This document shows, in pieces, positions 1 through 6,387 of a stretch of DNA of 17,337 bases. Below the pieces are notes generated by a model. That model made no database searches, was not told the origin of the DNA, and saw nothing but the letters and a program-made list of their open reading frames with translations. Source of the stretch: Coriobacteriia bacterium (GTDB taxonomy: Bacteria > Actinomycetota > Coriobacteriia > Anaerosomatales > JAENZW01); the NCBI GenBank assembly GCA_029858605.1, contig JAOUET010000018.1:1-17337 (forward strand). Reading direction: 5' to 3'. Position 1 is the stretch's first letter; each line of letters opens with the position of its first letter. The position numbers and the translations under genes are program-made.

Positions 1-1398
1 TCGATGCTCGACTTCCCGACGTCACACGATCCGCCACCGGGCGTCTACCTCGCGTTCGACGTTCAGAACGAAGTCTCGCAAGAGGAGACCCTGCCGCTCG
101 GCACGTACTACTACTCGATGTTCGCGAGCGACTGGGCGGGCAACTGGAGTAGCGAACCCGTGACGTGCACCGTGACGGTGTCCACACTGCGCGACCCGTG
201 CGCGATAGAGGGACAGATCACCCACATGGGCGCTCCCGTGGAGGGCATCGGCATCAACCTCTACGAGAAGGACGGCTCCGAGTGGCAGTGGTTCAAGGGC
301 GAGGTCTCCAGTCTCGAACCCTACTTCTTCGACAAGCTCGAGCCAGGCACGTTCCGCGTGGGGTGCTACGACTTCTCGCACAAGCTGACGCGCAAGTACT
401 ACAAGAACGCCACGACGTTCGCCAATGCCGAAGACATCGTCCTAACCGAAGGCCAGGGCGCGACGGGGATCGACATCGCGCTGGAGGGTCTGGGCGACAT
501 AGGAGGGACGGTGACCTCGTCGGGTCTCGGCGTGCAGGACATCACCGTGAAGATGTACCGCTGGACCGGCACCAGCTGGCTCTGGGTGCGGGACTCCATC
601 ACGGGGCCGACCGGCGACTACCTAGCGACCGGGCTGCGCGAAGGAGACTACCGGGTCTCCTTCTACGACCCGAGCGGAACGTACGTCCGCGAGTGGTTCG
701 ACGACGTGTCGAGCGCGGCCGAGGCGAGTTCGGTCCCGGTGTTCTCCGATACTCTCACCGGCGGGATAGACGCCGATATCGTGAAGGTCACACAGCTAGG
801 CGGCACCGTCACCGACAGCGGCGGCGCTCCGCTGCCCGACATAAGCGTTCTCATCTACAACAACGCGACCGGGATATGGCGCTGGCGCCGCACGACCACC
901 ACCGATGCGGACGGATTGTGGGGGACGAGCGGGCTAGACCCGGGCGAGTACAGGGTGTCGTTCCTGGATCCCGGCGGCACGTACATCCGCGAGTATTGGG
1001 ACGACTGGACGGTATTCAACAGGTCCGACATCATCACGATCACGGCGGGCGAATCGCGCGGTGACATAGACGCCGAACTGGCCGGGCTGGGTACCATATC
1101 CGGCACCGTCACGGACGAAGCGTCTTCGCCGATCGTCGGGCTGGCGGTCAAGGCGTATCGCCTCGGGCCGCTCGGGTTCCGGTGGTACCGCGACGCGATC
1201 ACGCTGGGTGACGGAACCTACTCCATGCCCAACCTCCGCGAGGGAACCTACCGCATCTCGTTCCACGATCCGAGCAGTTTGTGGGCTCGCGAGTGGTACG
1301 ACAACGCCCCCAGCATCACGCTGGCAGATGATTTGGCCTTGACGGCAGGCGGGCATCTGTCCAGCATCGATGCTTCGGTGGCGTCGTCTCCCTGGTGA
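1..1398 (+). CDS. Secreted or surface protein with four Cna-B/carboxypeptidase-regulatory-like repeats (5' end outside window)
   Basis: The frame is open to the left edge, so the true start probably lies upstream; the first ATG in view is at 4. Counting from that ATG, residues 1-58 look like the end of an Ig-like or fibronectin-like beta domain (motif DWAGNWSS). Four ~98-residue repeats follow (66-163, 164-262, 263-361, 362-459). Each opens with a GxVT-like strand, has a GxYRVSF-like strand in the middle, and three contain DPxxxxxREWxD. This pattern matches the carboxypeptidase regulatory-like/SdrD-B/Cna-B family of beta sandwiches, which act as stalks or adhesion modules outside the cell. 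The protein ends just after repeat 4 with no LPxTG or membrane anchor, so it is probably secreted or anchored by its missing N-terminus. The next gene starts within 10 bases and is probably co-transcribed. Substrate and partner cannot be told from the sequence. Confidence 0.8.
   Translation, partial: SMLDFPTSHDPPPGVYLAFDVQNEVSQEETLPLGTYYYSMFASDWAGNWSSEPVTCTVTVSTLRDPCAIEGQITHMGAPVEGIGINLYEKDGSEWQWFKGEVSSLEPYFFDKLEPGTFRVGCYDFSHKLTRKYYKNATTFANAEDIVLTEGQGATGIDIALEGLGDIGGTVTSSGLGVQDITVKMYRWTGTSWLWVRDSITGPTGDYLATGLREGDYRVSFYDPSGTYVREWFDDVSSAAEASSVPVFSDTLTGGIDADIVKVTQLGGTVTDSGGAPLPDISVLIYNNATGIWRWRRTTTTDADGLWGTSGLDPGEYRVSFLDPGGTYIREYWDDWTVFNRSDIITITAGESRGDIDAELAGLGTISGTVTDEASSPIVGLAVKAYRLGPLGFRWYRDAITLGDGTYSMPNLREGTYRISFHDPSSLWAREWYDNAPSITLADDLALTAGGHLSSIDASVASSPW
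199..1380 (+). repeat. Four tandem ~295-bp coding repeats
   Basis: The units are about 199-492, 493-789, 790-1086 and 1087-1380. They are similar at the protein level (GTVT opening, YRVSF-type strand, REWYD-like ending) but diverged at the DNA level. Unit 1 is the most divergent and has TRKYYKN where the others have REWxD. This fits old domain duplication rather than a recent DNA-level tandem array. Confidence 0.75.
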
Positions 1399-1404
1399 GG
1401 GCAA

Positions 1405-2082
1405 GTGGTGACTGAGGGCAAGCGCGGGACAGGGATGGCGGTCGCCGTACTGGTTGCGGCGGCCGTCATCTTCGCGCTGGTGTGGTTTCCGGTCGGTCGA
1501 GGAGACGGCGACGGGAATCACGCGGACCTGCCCGGCACGTCCGGGGAAGCGACGGCGTTCCCCTCGCAACCGATGGTGCTGGTCGCGGAAGCGGTCGTGA
1601 AGCGCGCGGCGCCCGTCATAGAGGGGTCGTCGGATAGCGGGGCGGGCGGTGGCGGTTCGGCGAGCGACACAACTGCCGAAGGCAGCGCTGGAGGAGCGGG
1701 TGACCCTGCATCCGCAGAGGACGTACCCAGCGGCGACGCACAGCCTGCGACCTCGTTGCCTCCGGTAGCCGAACCGCCGGAAGACACGGTGCTCATGCTC
1801 GAGCCCGAGCTGGTCGCGAGAGGCGTCACTTATGAAGTGAGCTTCACGGTCTATGGTACGGGTCCGGAGCCGTCGAGCGTGGTCGTGCACGTTTCGAATA
1901 GCACCCCCAGCGAGGCCCTGAACGGCGCTTTCGACCCGAACGGCCGCAACCTCGTGGCCTTGGTGGACGCTGCGACGCTCGGGTCGCTCGCGACTGGGGT
2001 CGAGTACCGTGCGACACTCGCGGTCTACCTGGCGGGCCGGTTCTACGGACTGCGCCTGAATGACGTGCGTGCCGAAATGTGA
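1405..2082 (+). CDS. Single-pass membrane protein with low-complexity extracellular linker, unknown function
   Basis: I do not recognise a named family. Residues ~10-30 form one hydrophobic helix after a short basic N-terminus (EGKRGTG), so this is an uncleaved signal-anchor or a signal peptide. Residues ~34-132 are Gly/Ala/Ser/Pro-rich and look disordered. Residues ~133-225 form a compact, probably beta-rich domain rich in Val and Thr. Two GTG starts lie in tandem at 1405 and 1408. The GAGGG at 1397-1401 is better spaced from 1408, so the protein may be one residue shorter. It follows the repeat protein by 6 bases and is likely in the same transcript, so a joint surface role is reasonable but inferred. 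An ATG-free alternative cannot be excluded. Confidence 0.75.
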   Translation: MVTEGKRGTGMAVAVLVAAAVIFALVWFPVGRGDGDGNHADLPGTSGEATAFPSQPMVLVAEAVVKRAAPVIEGSSDSGAGGGGSASDTTAEGSAGGAGDPASAEDVPSGDAQPATSLPPVAEPPEDTVLMLEPELVARGVTYEVSFTVYGTGPEPSSVVVHVSNSTPSEALNGAFDPNGRNLVALVDAATLGSLATGVEYRATLAVYLAGRFYGLRLNDVRAEM

Positions 2083-2102
2083 GCGTCATGCAGGCATTTC
2101 TT

Positions 2103-2145
2103 GCACGCAAACCTGAAGGGAAGCGAAAGCCGGACAAAGGCGTGC
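2103..2145 (+). other. Possible structured RNA element: 6-bp outer stem enclosing two small hairpins
   Basis: GCACGC (2103-2108) is fully complementary to GCGTGC (2140-2145). Between them lie CCTGAAGG, which can form a very short stem, and GCGAAAGC, a GAAA-capped mini-stem. No T-run follows, so it does not look like an intrinsic terminator. It lies 21 bases after the previous gene and just before a candidate promoter, so it may belong to the 3' end of the upstream transcript. Low confidence. Confidence 0.3.
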
Positions 2146-2149
2146 GCAG

Positions 2150-2179
2150 TTGACTTCTTTGCTGGCTGGTGCGTAAATG
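2150..2179 (+). promoter_or_regulatory. Candidate sigma-70-type promoter upstream of the 2271 gene
   Basis: TTGACT (2150-2155) is a five-of-six match to the -35 consensus. It is followed after 18 bases by TAAATG (2174-2179), a weak -10. A perfect 12-base palindrome, GGGGCGCGCCCC (2188-2199), lies just downstream in the leader and could be an operator or a hairpin. This would be the head promoter of the 2271-onward locus. Confidence 0.4.
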
Positions 2180-2270
2180 TAGGGCGCGGGGCGCGCCCCC
2201 AACGACGTGGGCGTTTGTTCACCGCGGGGAGTGCGAAACGTAGCAGACAGTCGAACCAGGAGGCACCCCA

Positions 2271-2930
2271 GTGGATCCAGCTCTATCCCACGTCTCCGTC
2301 GACGACATCGAGAACACCCTCAACCAGGTCGCCGAGATAAAGGCCGCCCGGGTGGTCGTGTCGCCCGAAGGCCTCATCCAGGAGATCCACGTTCTCGCGC
2401 TTCCAACGAAATCGCCCAAGCAACTGGTGCGCGACATCGAATCCACACTCATGGCGCGCTTCGGCGTTCCTGTCGACCACCGCAAGATCTCGATCGCGCA
2501 GCTGGGCGCAGAATCCATGCCGACGGGGGCAGAGGCGGGCAACTTCCGGGCACGCATCATCTCCGTCAACGAGCACGTGAGCGGCGTGCGTGCGAGTGTG
2601 GCCGTGGTGCTCGAGATCGAGGGCAGCGAGTACATCGGCCAGGCATCCGGTCCCGCATCTCAGACAATACGCACGCGTCTTGTTGCGCAAGCCACGCTCG
2701 ATGCGGCGGAGCAGTACACCGACGGCGAGTACAGCTTCGCGCTCGAAGACGTCGCGATAATCCAGCTGGGCAAGGAGCGTGCAGCCGTCTCGTGCGTCAC
2801 GCTTGTTTCGCCCCCGGGCGAACAGACCTATGCTGGATCGGCGCTCGTGCGCCAGAACGAGAAGGACTCCATCGTCCGAGCAACGCTGGATGCGATCAAC
2901 CGGCGGCTCGGACTGTTGACAACCTCATAG
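2271..2930 (+). CDS. Uncharacterised two-domain protein with LeuA-dimer-like C-terminal domain
   Basis: The 219-residue protein starts at GTG 2271 behind AGGAGG (2258-2263), an excellent ribosome site with 7-base spacing. Residues ~1-80 form an alpha/beta segment (VVVSPEGLIQEIHVLA, then VRDIESTL and VDHRKISIAQL). Residues ~90-219 repeat a pattern of Val-rich strands, GxEYxGQASG, a helix starting RLVAQATLDA, further strands, then YxGSALV and a final helix RATLDAINRRL. That order resembles the allosteric (LeuA dimer) domain of isopropylmalate synthase, but no catalytic domain is present. No signal peptide or membrane segment is visible, so it is probably cytosolic. It may bind a small molecule or act as a dimerising adaptor; this is inference from fold-like pattern only. 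The signalling genes that follow on the same strand suggest a shared locus. Confidence 0.75.
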   Translation: MDPALSHVSVDDIENTLNQVAEIKAARVVVSPEGLIQEIHVLALPTKSPKQLVRDIESTLMARFGVPVDHRKISIAQLGAESMPTGAEAGNFRARIISVNEHVSGVRASVAVVLEIEGSEYIGQASGPASQTIRTRLVAQATLDAAEQYTDGEYSFALEDVAIIQLGKERAAVSCVTLVSPPGEQTYAGSALVRQNEKDSIVRATLDAINRRLGLLTTS

Positions 2931-3032
2931 CTCAGCTTGGGCCAGCGCCGTGGCAAATGACGGTTTGAACACTGTACGCAAACGACGGAGCGGAGCGGAC
3001 AGCGTTCTTCCATTGTTAGCGGAATGGGAGAG

Positions 3033-3056
3033 GACCTTTCTTCGGAAAAGGAGGTC
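3033..3056 (+). promoter_or_regulatory. UUCG-capped hairpin overlapping the Shine-Dalgarno of the 24-codon ORF
   Basis: CCTTTC (3035-3040) pairs with GAAAAGG (3045-3051) with one bulged A, closed by a C(TTCG)G tetraloop (loop 3041-3044). This is one of the most stable RNA caps known. An alternative outer pairing, GACCT (3033-3037) with AGGTC (3052-3056), extends it. Either form buries part or all of AAGGAGG (3048-3054), the ribosome site for the ATG at 3065. The following bases are only moderately T-rich, so a terminator role is less likely but possible. Confidence 0.5.
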
Positions 3057-3064
3057 TTCTTCAC

Positions 3065-3139
3065 ATGAAGCGCATTCTTGTTCTTCTCAGCTCTCTTGCC
3101 GCCATGGTTCTTGCTGGTGGCGCAGCACTGCGCTGGTAG
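3065..3139 (+). CDS. 24-residue hydrophobic peptide, candidate secreted signal or leader peptide
   Basis: A short ORF begins ATG at 3065 and ends TAG at 3137-3139. AAGGAGG (3048-3054), a near-perfect ribosome site, lies 10 bases upstream and is among the strongest in the window, which argues that it is translated. The peptide starts MKRILVLL, continues with a hydrophobic core (SSLAAMVLA) and ends GGAALRW. It has the n-h-c organisation of a signal peptide. A Val-Leu-Ala site would release GGAALRW, and a double-glycine cut would release AALRW. The stop lies 49 bases before the preferred start of the HD-GYP gene. It may be a peptide pheromone, a leader peptide controlling the operon, or a tiny membrane protein. 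No family is recognised, and the pheromone idea is inference. Confidence 0.6.
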   Translation: MKRILVLLSSLAAMVLAGGAALRW

Positions 3140-3188
3140 GCTTGACGTCAGATGACCGGTGCTGGCCCATATTCTTCGGAAGTCGAGC

Positions 3189-4478
3189 ATGAGGGTACGA
3201 CTCTACGTGCTTCTGGTGTTCGCCGCAGCCGTCGCAATGGCGGCGTTGGCAGCGTCCGCAACGCCGCTCCCGGACTGGGGCCTGGTGGTCTTCTTCGGGG
3301 TGCTGGCCTCCATCTCAGAATGGGCGGCCATGACGACGGCGTACGGCGGGACTGTCTCGGTCTCGTTCGCGTTGTTGTTCGCTGCTCTGCTACTCGGTGG
3401 GCCAATTGCAGGAGCGGCCGCAGCGCTCATCAGCGCCGTGGCGATAATGCCGAGGGATCTCGCCGAACACAGGCCTGCTCACAGGATTCTGTTCAACGCT
3501 GCCATGTACCCGCTGATGGTCCTCGTGGCTGGCTGGGTACTCCACGCTGCGGACGTACCGGCGCTCGCCACCGACACAGCCCTTGCCCTGGACTTGGCGT
3601 CTTGGCTGTTGAGTTCGATTCTGGCGGCGGCAGCACTAGCGGCAGTGAATTGGCTGCTTGTCGGAATTGCTGTGTCTCTGTCCACAGACGCCACGCTTGG
3701 TGAAGTCTGGCGGTCCGAAATCCGTCAGTACCTCGTGAGCTTCGTGTCCCTCACTCTTCTCGGCGTTGTTCTAGTTCAGTTGGTTGCCGTGGCGGGTTCG
3801 GTTTCGGTTCTGTTGCTGGCCGTACCGTTCTTTGTGGCCAGGCAGACATTCGGTGTCTCTGCGGAGATTGCAAAGGCATTCAAAGATACGATTCGCTCCC
3901 TGGTTGCTGTGCTTGAGGCAAAGGATCCGTACACACGGGGCCATTCGGAGCGTGTTGCAGTCTACTCGCGGGATGTCGCCGAAGAACTCGGGATGTCACC
4001 GAGTCAAGCACAGGGCCTGGAACTTGCGGCCCTGCTGCACGACATCGGGAAGGTGGGAATCGCGGCTGCCACCCTTGGCAAGCCTGGCAGCCTGACGGGC
4101 GACGAATTCAACGAGATTCGACTCCACCCGATCACCGGATCATCGATTCTGGCCGACATCGACTTCCTCAAAGAGGTGGTACCTCTGATTGAGGCTCATC
4201 ACGAGCGCTTGGACGGGAGCGGCTACCCATACGGGTTGCGCGGCGAAGCGGTGTCCCTGGAAGCGAGGGTACTTGCGGTGGCGGACTGTTTCGACGCGAT
4301 GACTTCCGACCGAGCGTACCGCAACGCGTTGAGCTTCGAGACTGCTCGCGATGAGTTACTGAGAGGCGCAGGACGCAAACTCGACAGACGGTGTGTGGAT
4401 GCACTGCTTGCTAGGGTCTCACTAGAACGTGCAAGAGATCTCGCAGACCAGGAGGGCGCATGGCGCGCGAACCGATAG
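3189..4478 (+). CDS. Membrane-bound HD-GYP phosphodiesterase with intact motifs
   Basis: The first ~225 residues form several hydrophobic helices (roughly six or seven), an unnamed membrane sensor region. The cytosolic part (~232-425) is an HD-GYP domain. It has TRGHSERV near 250, the HD pair in HDIGKVG (H284, D285), HP at ~313, the full HHERLDGSGYP signature (337-347) and VADCFDAMTSDRAYR (~364-377). HD-GYP proteins with these residues hydrolyse cyclic di-GMP using a metal centre, so an active enzyme is likely. ATG 3189 is preferred because GGAAG (3178-3182) sits 6 bases upstream and the protein then begins with a basic-hydrophobic start; GTG 3159 is in frame but has a poor ribosome site. The stop overlaps the next gene, implying translational coupling. 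Activity and ligand are not shown by the sequence. Confidence 0.88.
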   Translation: MRVRLYVLLVFAAAVAMAALAASATPLPDWGLVVFFGVLASISEWAAMTTAYGGTVSVSFALLFAALLLGGPIAGAAAALISAVAIMPRDLAEHRPAHRILFNAAMYPLMVLVAGWVLHAADVPALATDTALALDLASWLLSSILAAAALAAVNWLLVGIAVSLSTDATLGEVWRSEIRQYLVSFVSLTLLGVVLVQLVAVAGSVSVLLLAVPFFVARQTFGVSAEIAKAFKDTIRSLVAVLEAKDPYTRGHSERVAVYSRDVAEELGMSPSQAQGLELAALLHDIGKVGIAAATLGKPGSLTGDEFNEIRLHPITGSSILADIDFLKEVVPLIEAHHERLDGSGYPYGLRGEAVSLEARVLAVADCFDAMTSDRAYRNALSFETARDELLRGAGRKLDRRCVDALLARVSLERARDLADQEGAWRANR

Positions 4479-5653
4479 AACGCGTCATCGAGCGCGCCTT
4501 GGTCTGGTCTGTCTTGGTGGCAGATGCTGTTGTCCTGTTCGTTTGCCTTCAATCTGGTTCGCCGATGGACTTGAGCGCCGCACTTGTCCTTGCGGGAGCG
4601 TATGCGGCACTTTCACTCGTTTCACTCAGGCTTCCTCGGGGTGACACGCTGCATTGTGGTGTTGGCATTGCGATGGCGGGGGTCCTGTCAATCGGCGGCT
4701 GTGAAACTGCGCTTGCGGTGTCGCTTGGCGGAATCGCAGCACTTCTCGTGGCACGCCGCACATCAGAGGAAGAAGGGCTTGCTCTCGATCTCGTTCGCGC
4801 TCCTGTTCTGGTCACGGGAGCGTACTGGGCCTTGGGTCATGTGCAGCAATGGATGGCCCCAGGTGTGGGTCAGCTAGAGAGGCTCGTCGCGTACATGGCC
4901 TTGGCGTTTGCGTACGTCCTGGTCGACATAGTCACCTATGTTGCCCTCAGTGCTCTGATCCACGGCGAGCGCTTGCCTGGGGCTCTGGCAAGCTTCCTGA
5001 GACTCGTGCTTGGTGTGTATCTCGGACTGACCTCGGTAGGAGTTGTGCTCGCGCTCGTGTACAACCCGGAGAGCTGGCCGAGTACGCTGCTGAGCGGGGC
5101 AATACTCGTACTCCTCATGCTCATCATGAAGCACAACTTCGGCTTATTCCTGCAGGTGAAGATAGCCTATTATCGTACGGTAGGGGTGCTGGCCAGACTC
5201 GCGGAGTTCGAACGCGAGGAGGCCAGGGGCCACTCCGAGCGCGTGGCGGATATCGCAGCAGGTGTAGGCAGAAGGCTGCACATTCCCAACCGCGACCTCG
5301 AACGCCTTAATCTCGCGGCATTGCTCCACGCGGTTGGACGCTTGCAGTCTACAGTTGTGGCCGAGCCGGACGAGGGGCATGCGCGCCTGGGAGCGCAGAT
5401 TGCCGAGAGCATCGAGTTCCTGGCGCCGGTTGCACGTATCGTGGAGTCTCATCACTGCAGGGCGGGGGAAGCGAAGGACAGCGAGGAACACTACTTGGCA
5501 CACATCGTCGGGGTGGCGTGCGAGTTCGATCAACTCGCGACAAGATCCGATGGGCTGCATGCGGAACTGACGGCGTGGGAGGTAATGCGGTCCAGACCGG
5601 ATGACTTCGATTCCGAGATTGTCGATGCCCTGCGCGACTACCGGGGATTCTGA
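4460..5653 (+). CDS. Membrane protein with degenerate HD-GYP domain (probable pseudoenzyme)
   Basis: The layout is the same as the preceding gene: about seven hydrophobic segments over residues ~12-225, then a C-terminal HD-GYP-like domain (~235-395). The domain is recognisable from ARGHSERV (256-262), LAALLH (286-290) and the helix pattern, but key residues are gone. The metal-binding HD is HA (H290, A291), and the HHExxDGxGYP signature is reduced to HHCRAGEA (331-338). It should therefore not hydrolyse cyclic di-GMP. It may bind the nucleotide, or pair with and regulate the active upstream protein, which is inference. ATG 4460 follows AGGAGG (4450-4455) with 4-base spacing, and the gene overlaps the previous one by 19 bases. 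The 397-residue length is similar to its neighbour, suggesting duplication followed by decay of the active site. Confidence 0.8.
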   Translation: MAREPIERVIERALVWSVLVADAVVLFVCLQSGSPMDLSAALVLAGAYAALSLVSLRLPRGDTLHCGVGIAMAGVLSIGGCETALAVSLGGIAALLVARRTSEEEGLALDLVRAPVLVTGAYWALGHVQQWMAPGVGQLERLVAYMALAFAYVLVDIVTYVALSALIHGERLPGALASFLRLVLGVYLGLTSVGVVLALVYNPESWPSTLLSGAILVLLMLIMKHNFGLFLQVKIAYYRTVGVLARLAEFEREEARGHSERVADIAAGVGRRLHIPNRDLERLNLAALLHAVGRLQSTVVAEPDEGHARLGAQIAESIEFLAPVARIVESHHCRAGEAKDSEEHYLAHIVGVACEFDQLATRSDGLHAELTAWEVMRSRPDDFDSEIVDALRDYRGF

Positions 5654-5660
5654 GCAAGCC

Positions 5661-6212
5661 ATGATGATTCTCGAGACTGTTCTGCTCGGTCTTGTTGTCG
5701 GATTGGCCACTCGCGGAACTGTGGCCAAGATGCAGGACGCACGCCTGAATCACGAGCGCTACTTTATCCTTGTCTTGCTGCTGTACCTCGCCTGGCCCTC
5801 TCTTGGCAACTGGCTTGGAGTTGGCCAGCGCGAGTTCATCAGCATCTGGCTGCTTCTTGCTTCATGCGTCGCAGGGCTTGCACTCATGAACACGCGGTAC
5901 GTCGGTATGATTCTCGCGGTTGCAGGCCTGGTGGCCAATATCCTAGTGGTCACTCTGAACGTGGCCATGCCTGTTCATCTTCAACACGCTGGCACGGATG
6001 CCGAACGCGTTCAGGAGCGTATAGCGGACTCGATGCTTCATGAGCCGGTGACCGACCAAACGCTTCTGCCACAACTGGGCGATACGCTGTTCGTGCCCGG
6101 TCCGAGCTGGCATCGTGCTCTGGTGAGCTACGGGGATCTGCTCCTGGCACTCGGTGTTGGAGCCGTAGTCGTGCAGATGATGCACAGTCAAGGAGATCCC
6201 GCTCGCGACTGA
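5661..6212 (+). CDS. DUF5317-type five-helix membrane protein
   Basis: The 183-residue protein has five hydrophobic helices (about 3-21, 34-53, 58-77, 79-104, 153-173). The loop after helix 4 contains LNVAMPV (99-105), then a soluble stretch with LHEPVTD (126-132) and LPQLGDTLFVPG (136-147), and ends SYGDLLLALGVG (156-167). This N-x-x-MPV / LGD / GD-x-hydrophobic arrangement is what I know from DUF5317 proteins. The family has no established function. The start is ATG 5661 or 5664, 7 bases after the previous stop. An in-frame ATG at 5601 would give a 20-residue non-hydrophobic extension overlapping the previous gene and is less likely. Tight packing behind the two HD-GYP genes suggests co-transcription and a joint membrane process, possibly export or sensing of a signal. 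That role is inference. Confidence 0.72.
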   Translation: MMILETVLLGLVVGLATRGTVAKMQDARLNHERYFILVLLLYLAWPSLGNWLGVGQREFISIWLLLASCVAGLALMNTRYVGMILAVAGLVANILVVTLNVAMPVHLQHAGTDAERVQERIADSMLHEPVTDQTLLPQLGDTLFVPGPSWHRALVSYGDLLLALGVGAVVVQMMHSQGDPARD

Positions 6213-6215
6213 GGC

Positions 6216-6244
6216 TTGCGGGCAGCGCCTCAGCGTGGTATGAG
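6216..6244 (+). promoter_or_regulatory. Candidate promoter before the STAND-BTAD regulator gene
   Basis: TTGCGG (6216-6221) and TATGAG (6239-6244) are separated by exactly 17 bases. TG at 6236-6237 makes an extended -10. About 140 bases of leader then precede the preferred start at 6388. This would let the regulator be expressed apart from the upstream membrane genes. Confidence 0.4.
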
Positions 6245-6387
6245 TTCAACACCTTCGGAGTCTCGCTCCCACTCACCGTGCACTAGGAAGGTGACACGTA
6301 GTGGGGAAGCTTCACGGACCCGGCCAGCAAGGCGAACGCAGCGGACGAGCGGGGGAGCGCGTGACGTCGAGGGGGAGGTCGGGTGCC

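Noticed and set aside
934..1890. 318-codon - strand frame over the repeat protein
   Set aside because: Arg-rich antisense shadow of the repeat protein and the following gene.
2103..2145. Complete cyclic-di-GMP-I riboswitch
   Set aside because: Only the GCAAACC and GAAAGCC-like segments are reminiscent. The tetraloop receptor stem and the downstream GG-TT-CC part are missing.
2207..2968. 253-codon + frame overlapping the 2271 gene
   Set aside because: Arg-rich, without a ribosome site; the 2271 frame has AGGAGG and a coherent fold pattern.
3045..3064. Classical intrinsic terminator after the 2271 gene
   Set aside because: The stem is followed by TCTTCTTCAC, not a T-run, and the ribosome site with ATG follows at once.
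3159..3188. GTG 3159 as start of the active HD-GYP protein
   Set aside because: Poor ribosome site, and it adds a ten-residue polar extension; ATG 3189 has GGAAG at proper distance. Kept as possible.
5601..5660. ATG 5601 as start of the DUF5317 protein
   Set aside because: Would overlap the previous gene by 53 bases and add a polar stretch before the first helix.
6301..6387. GTG 6301 as start of the STAND-BTAD protein
   Set aside because: The extra 29 residues are Gly/Arg-rich and unlike the family. ATG 6388 has a much better ribosome site.
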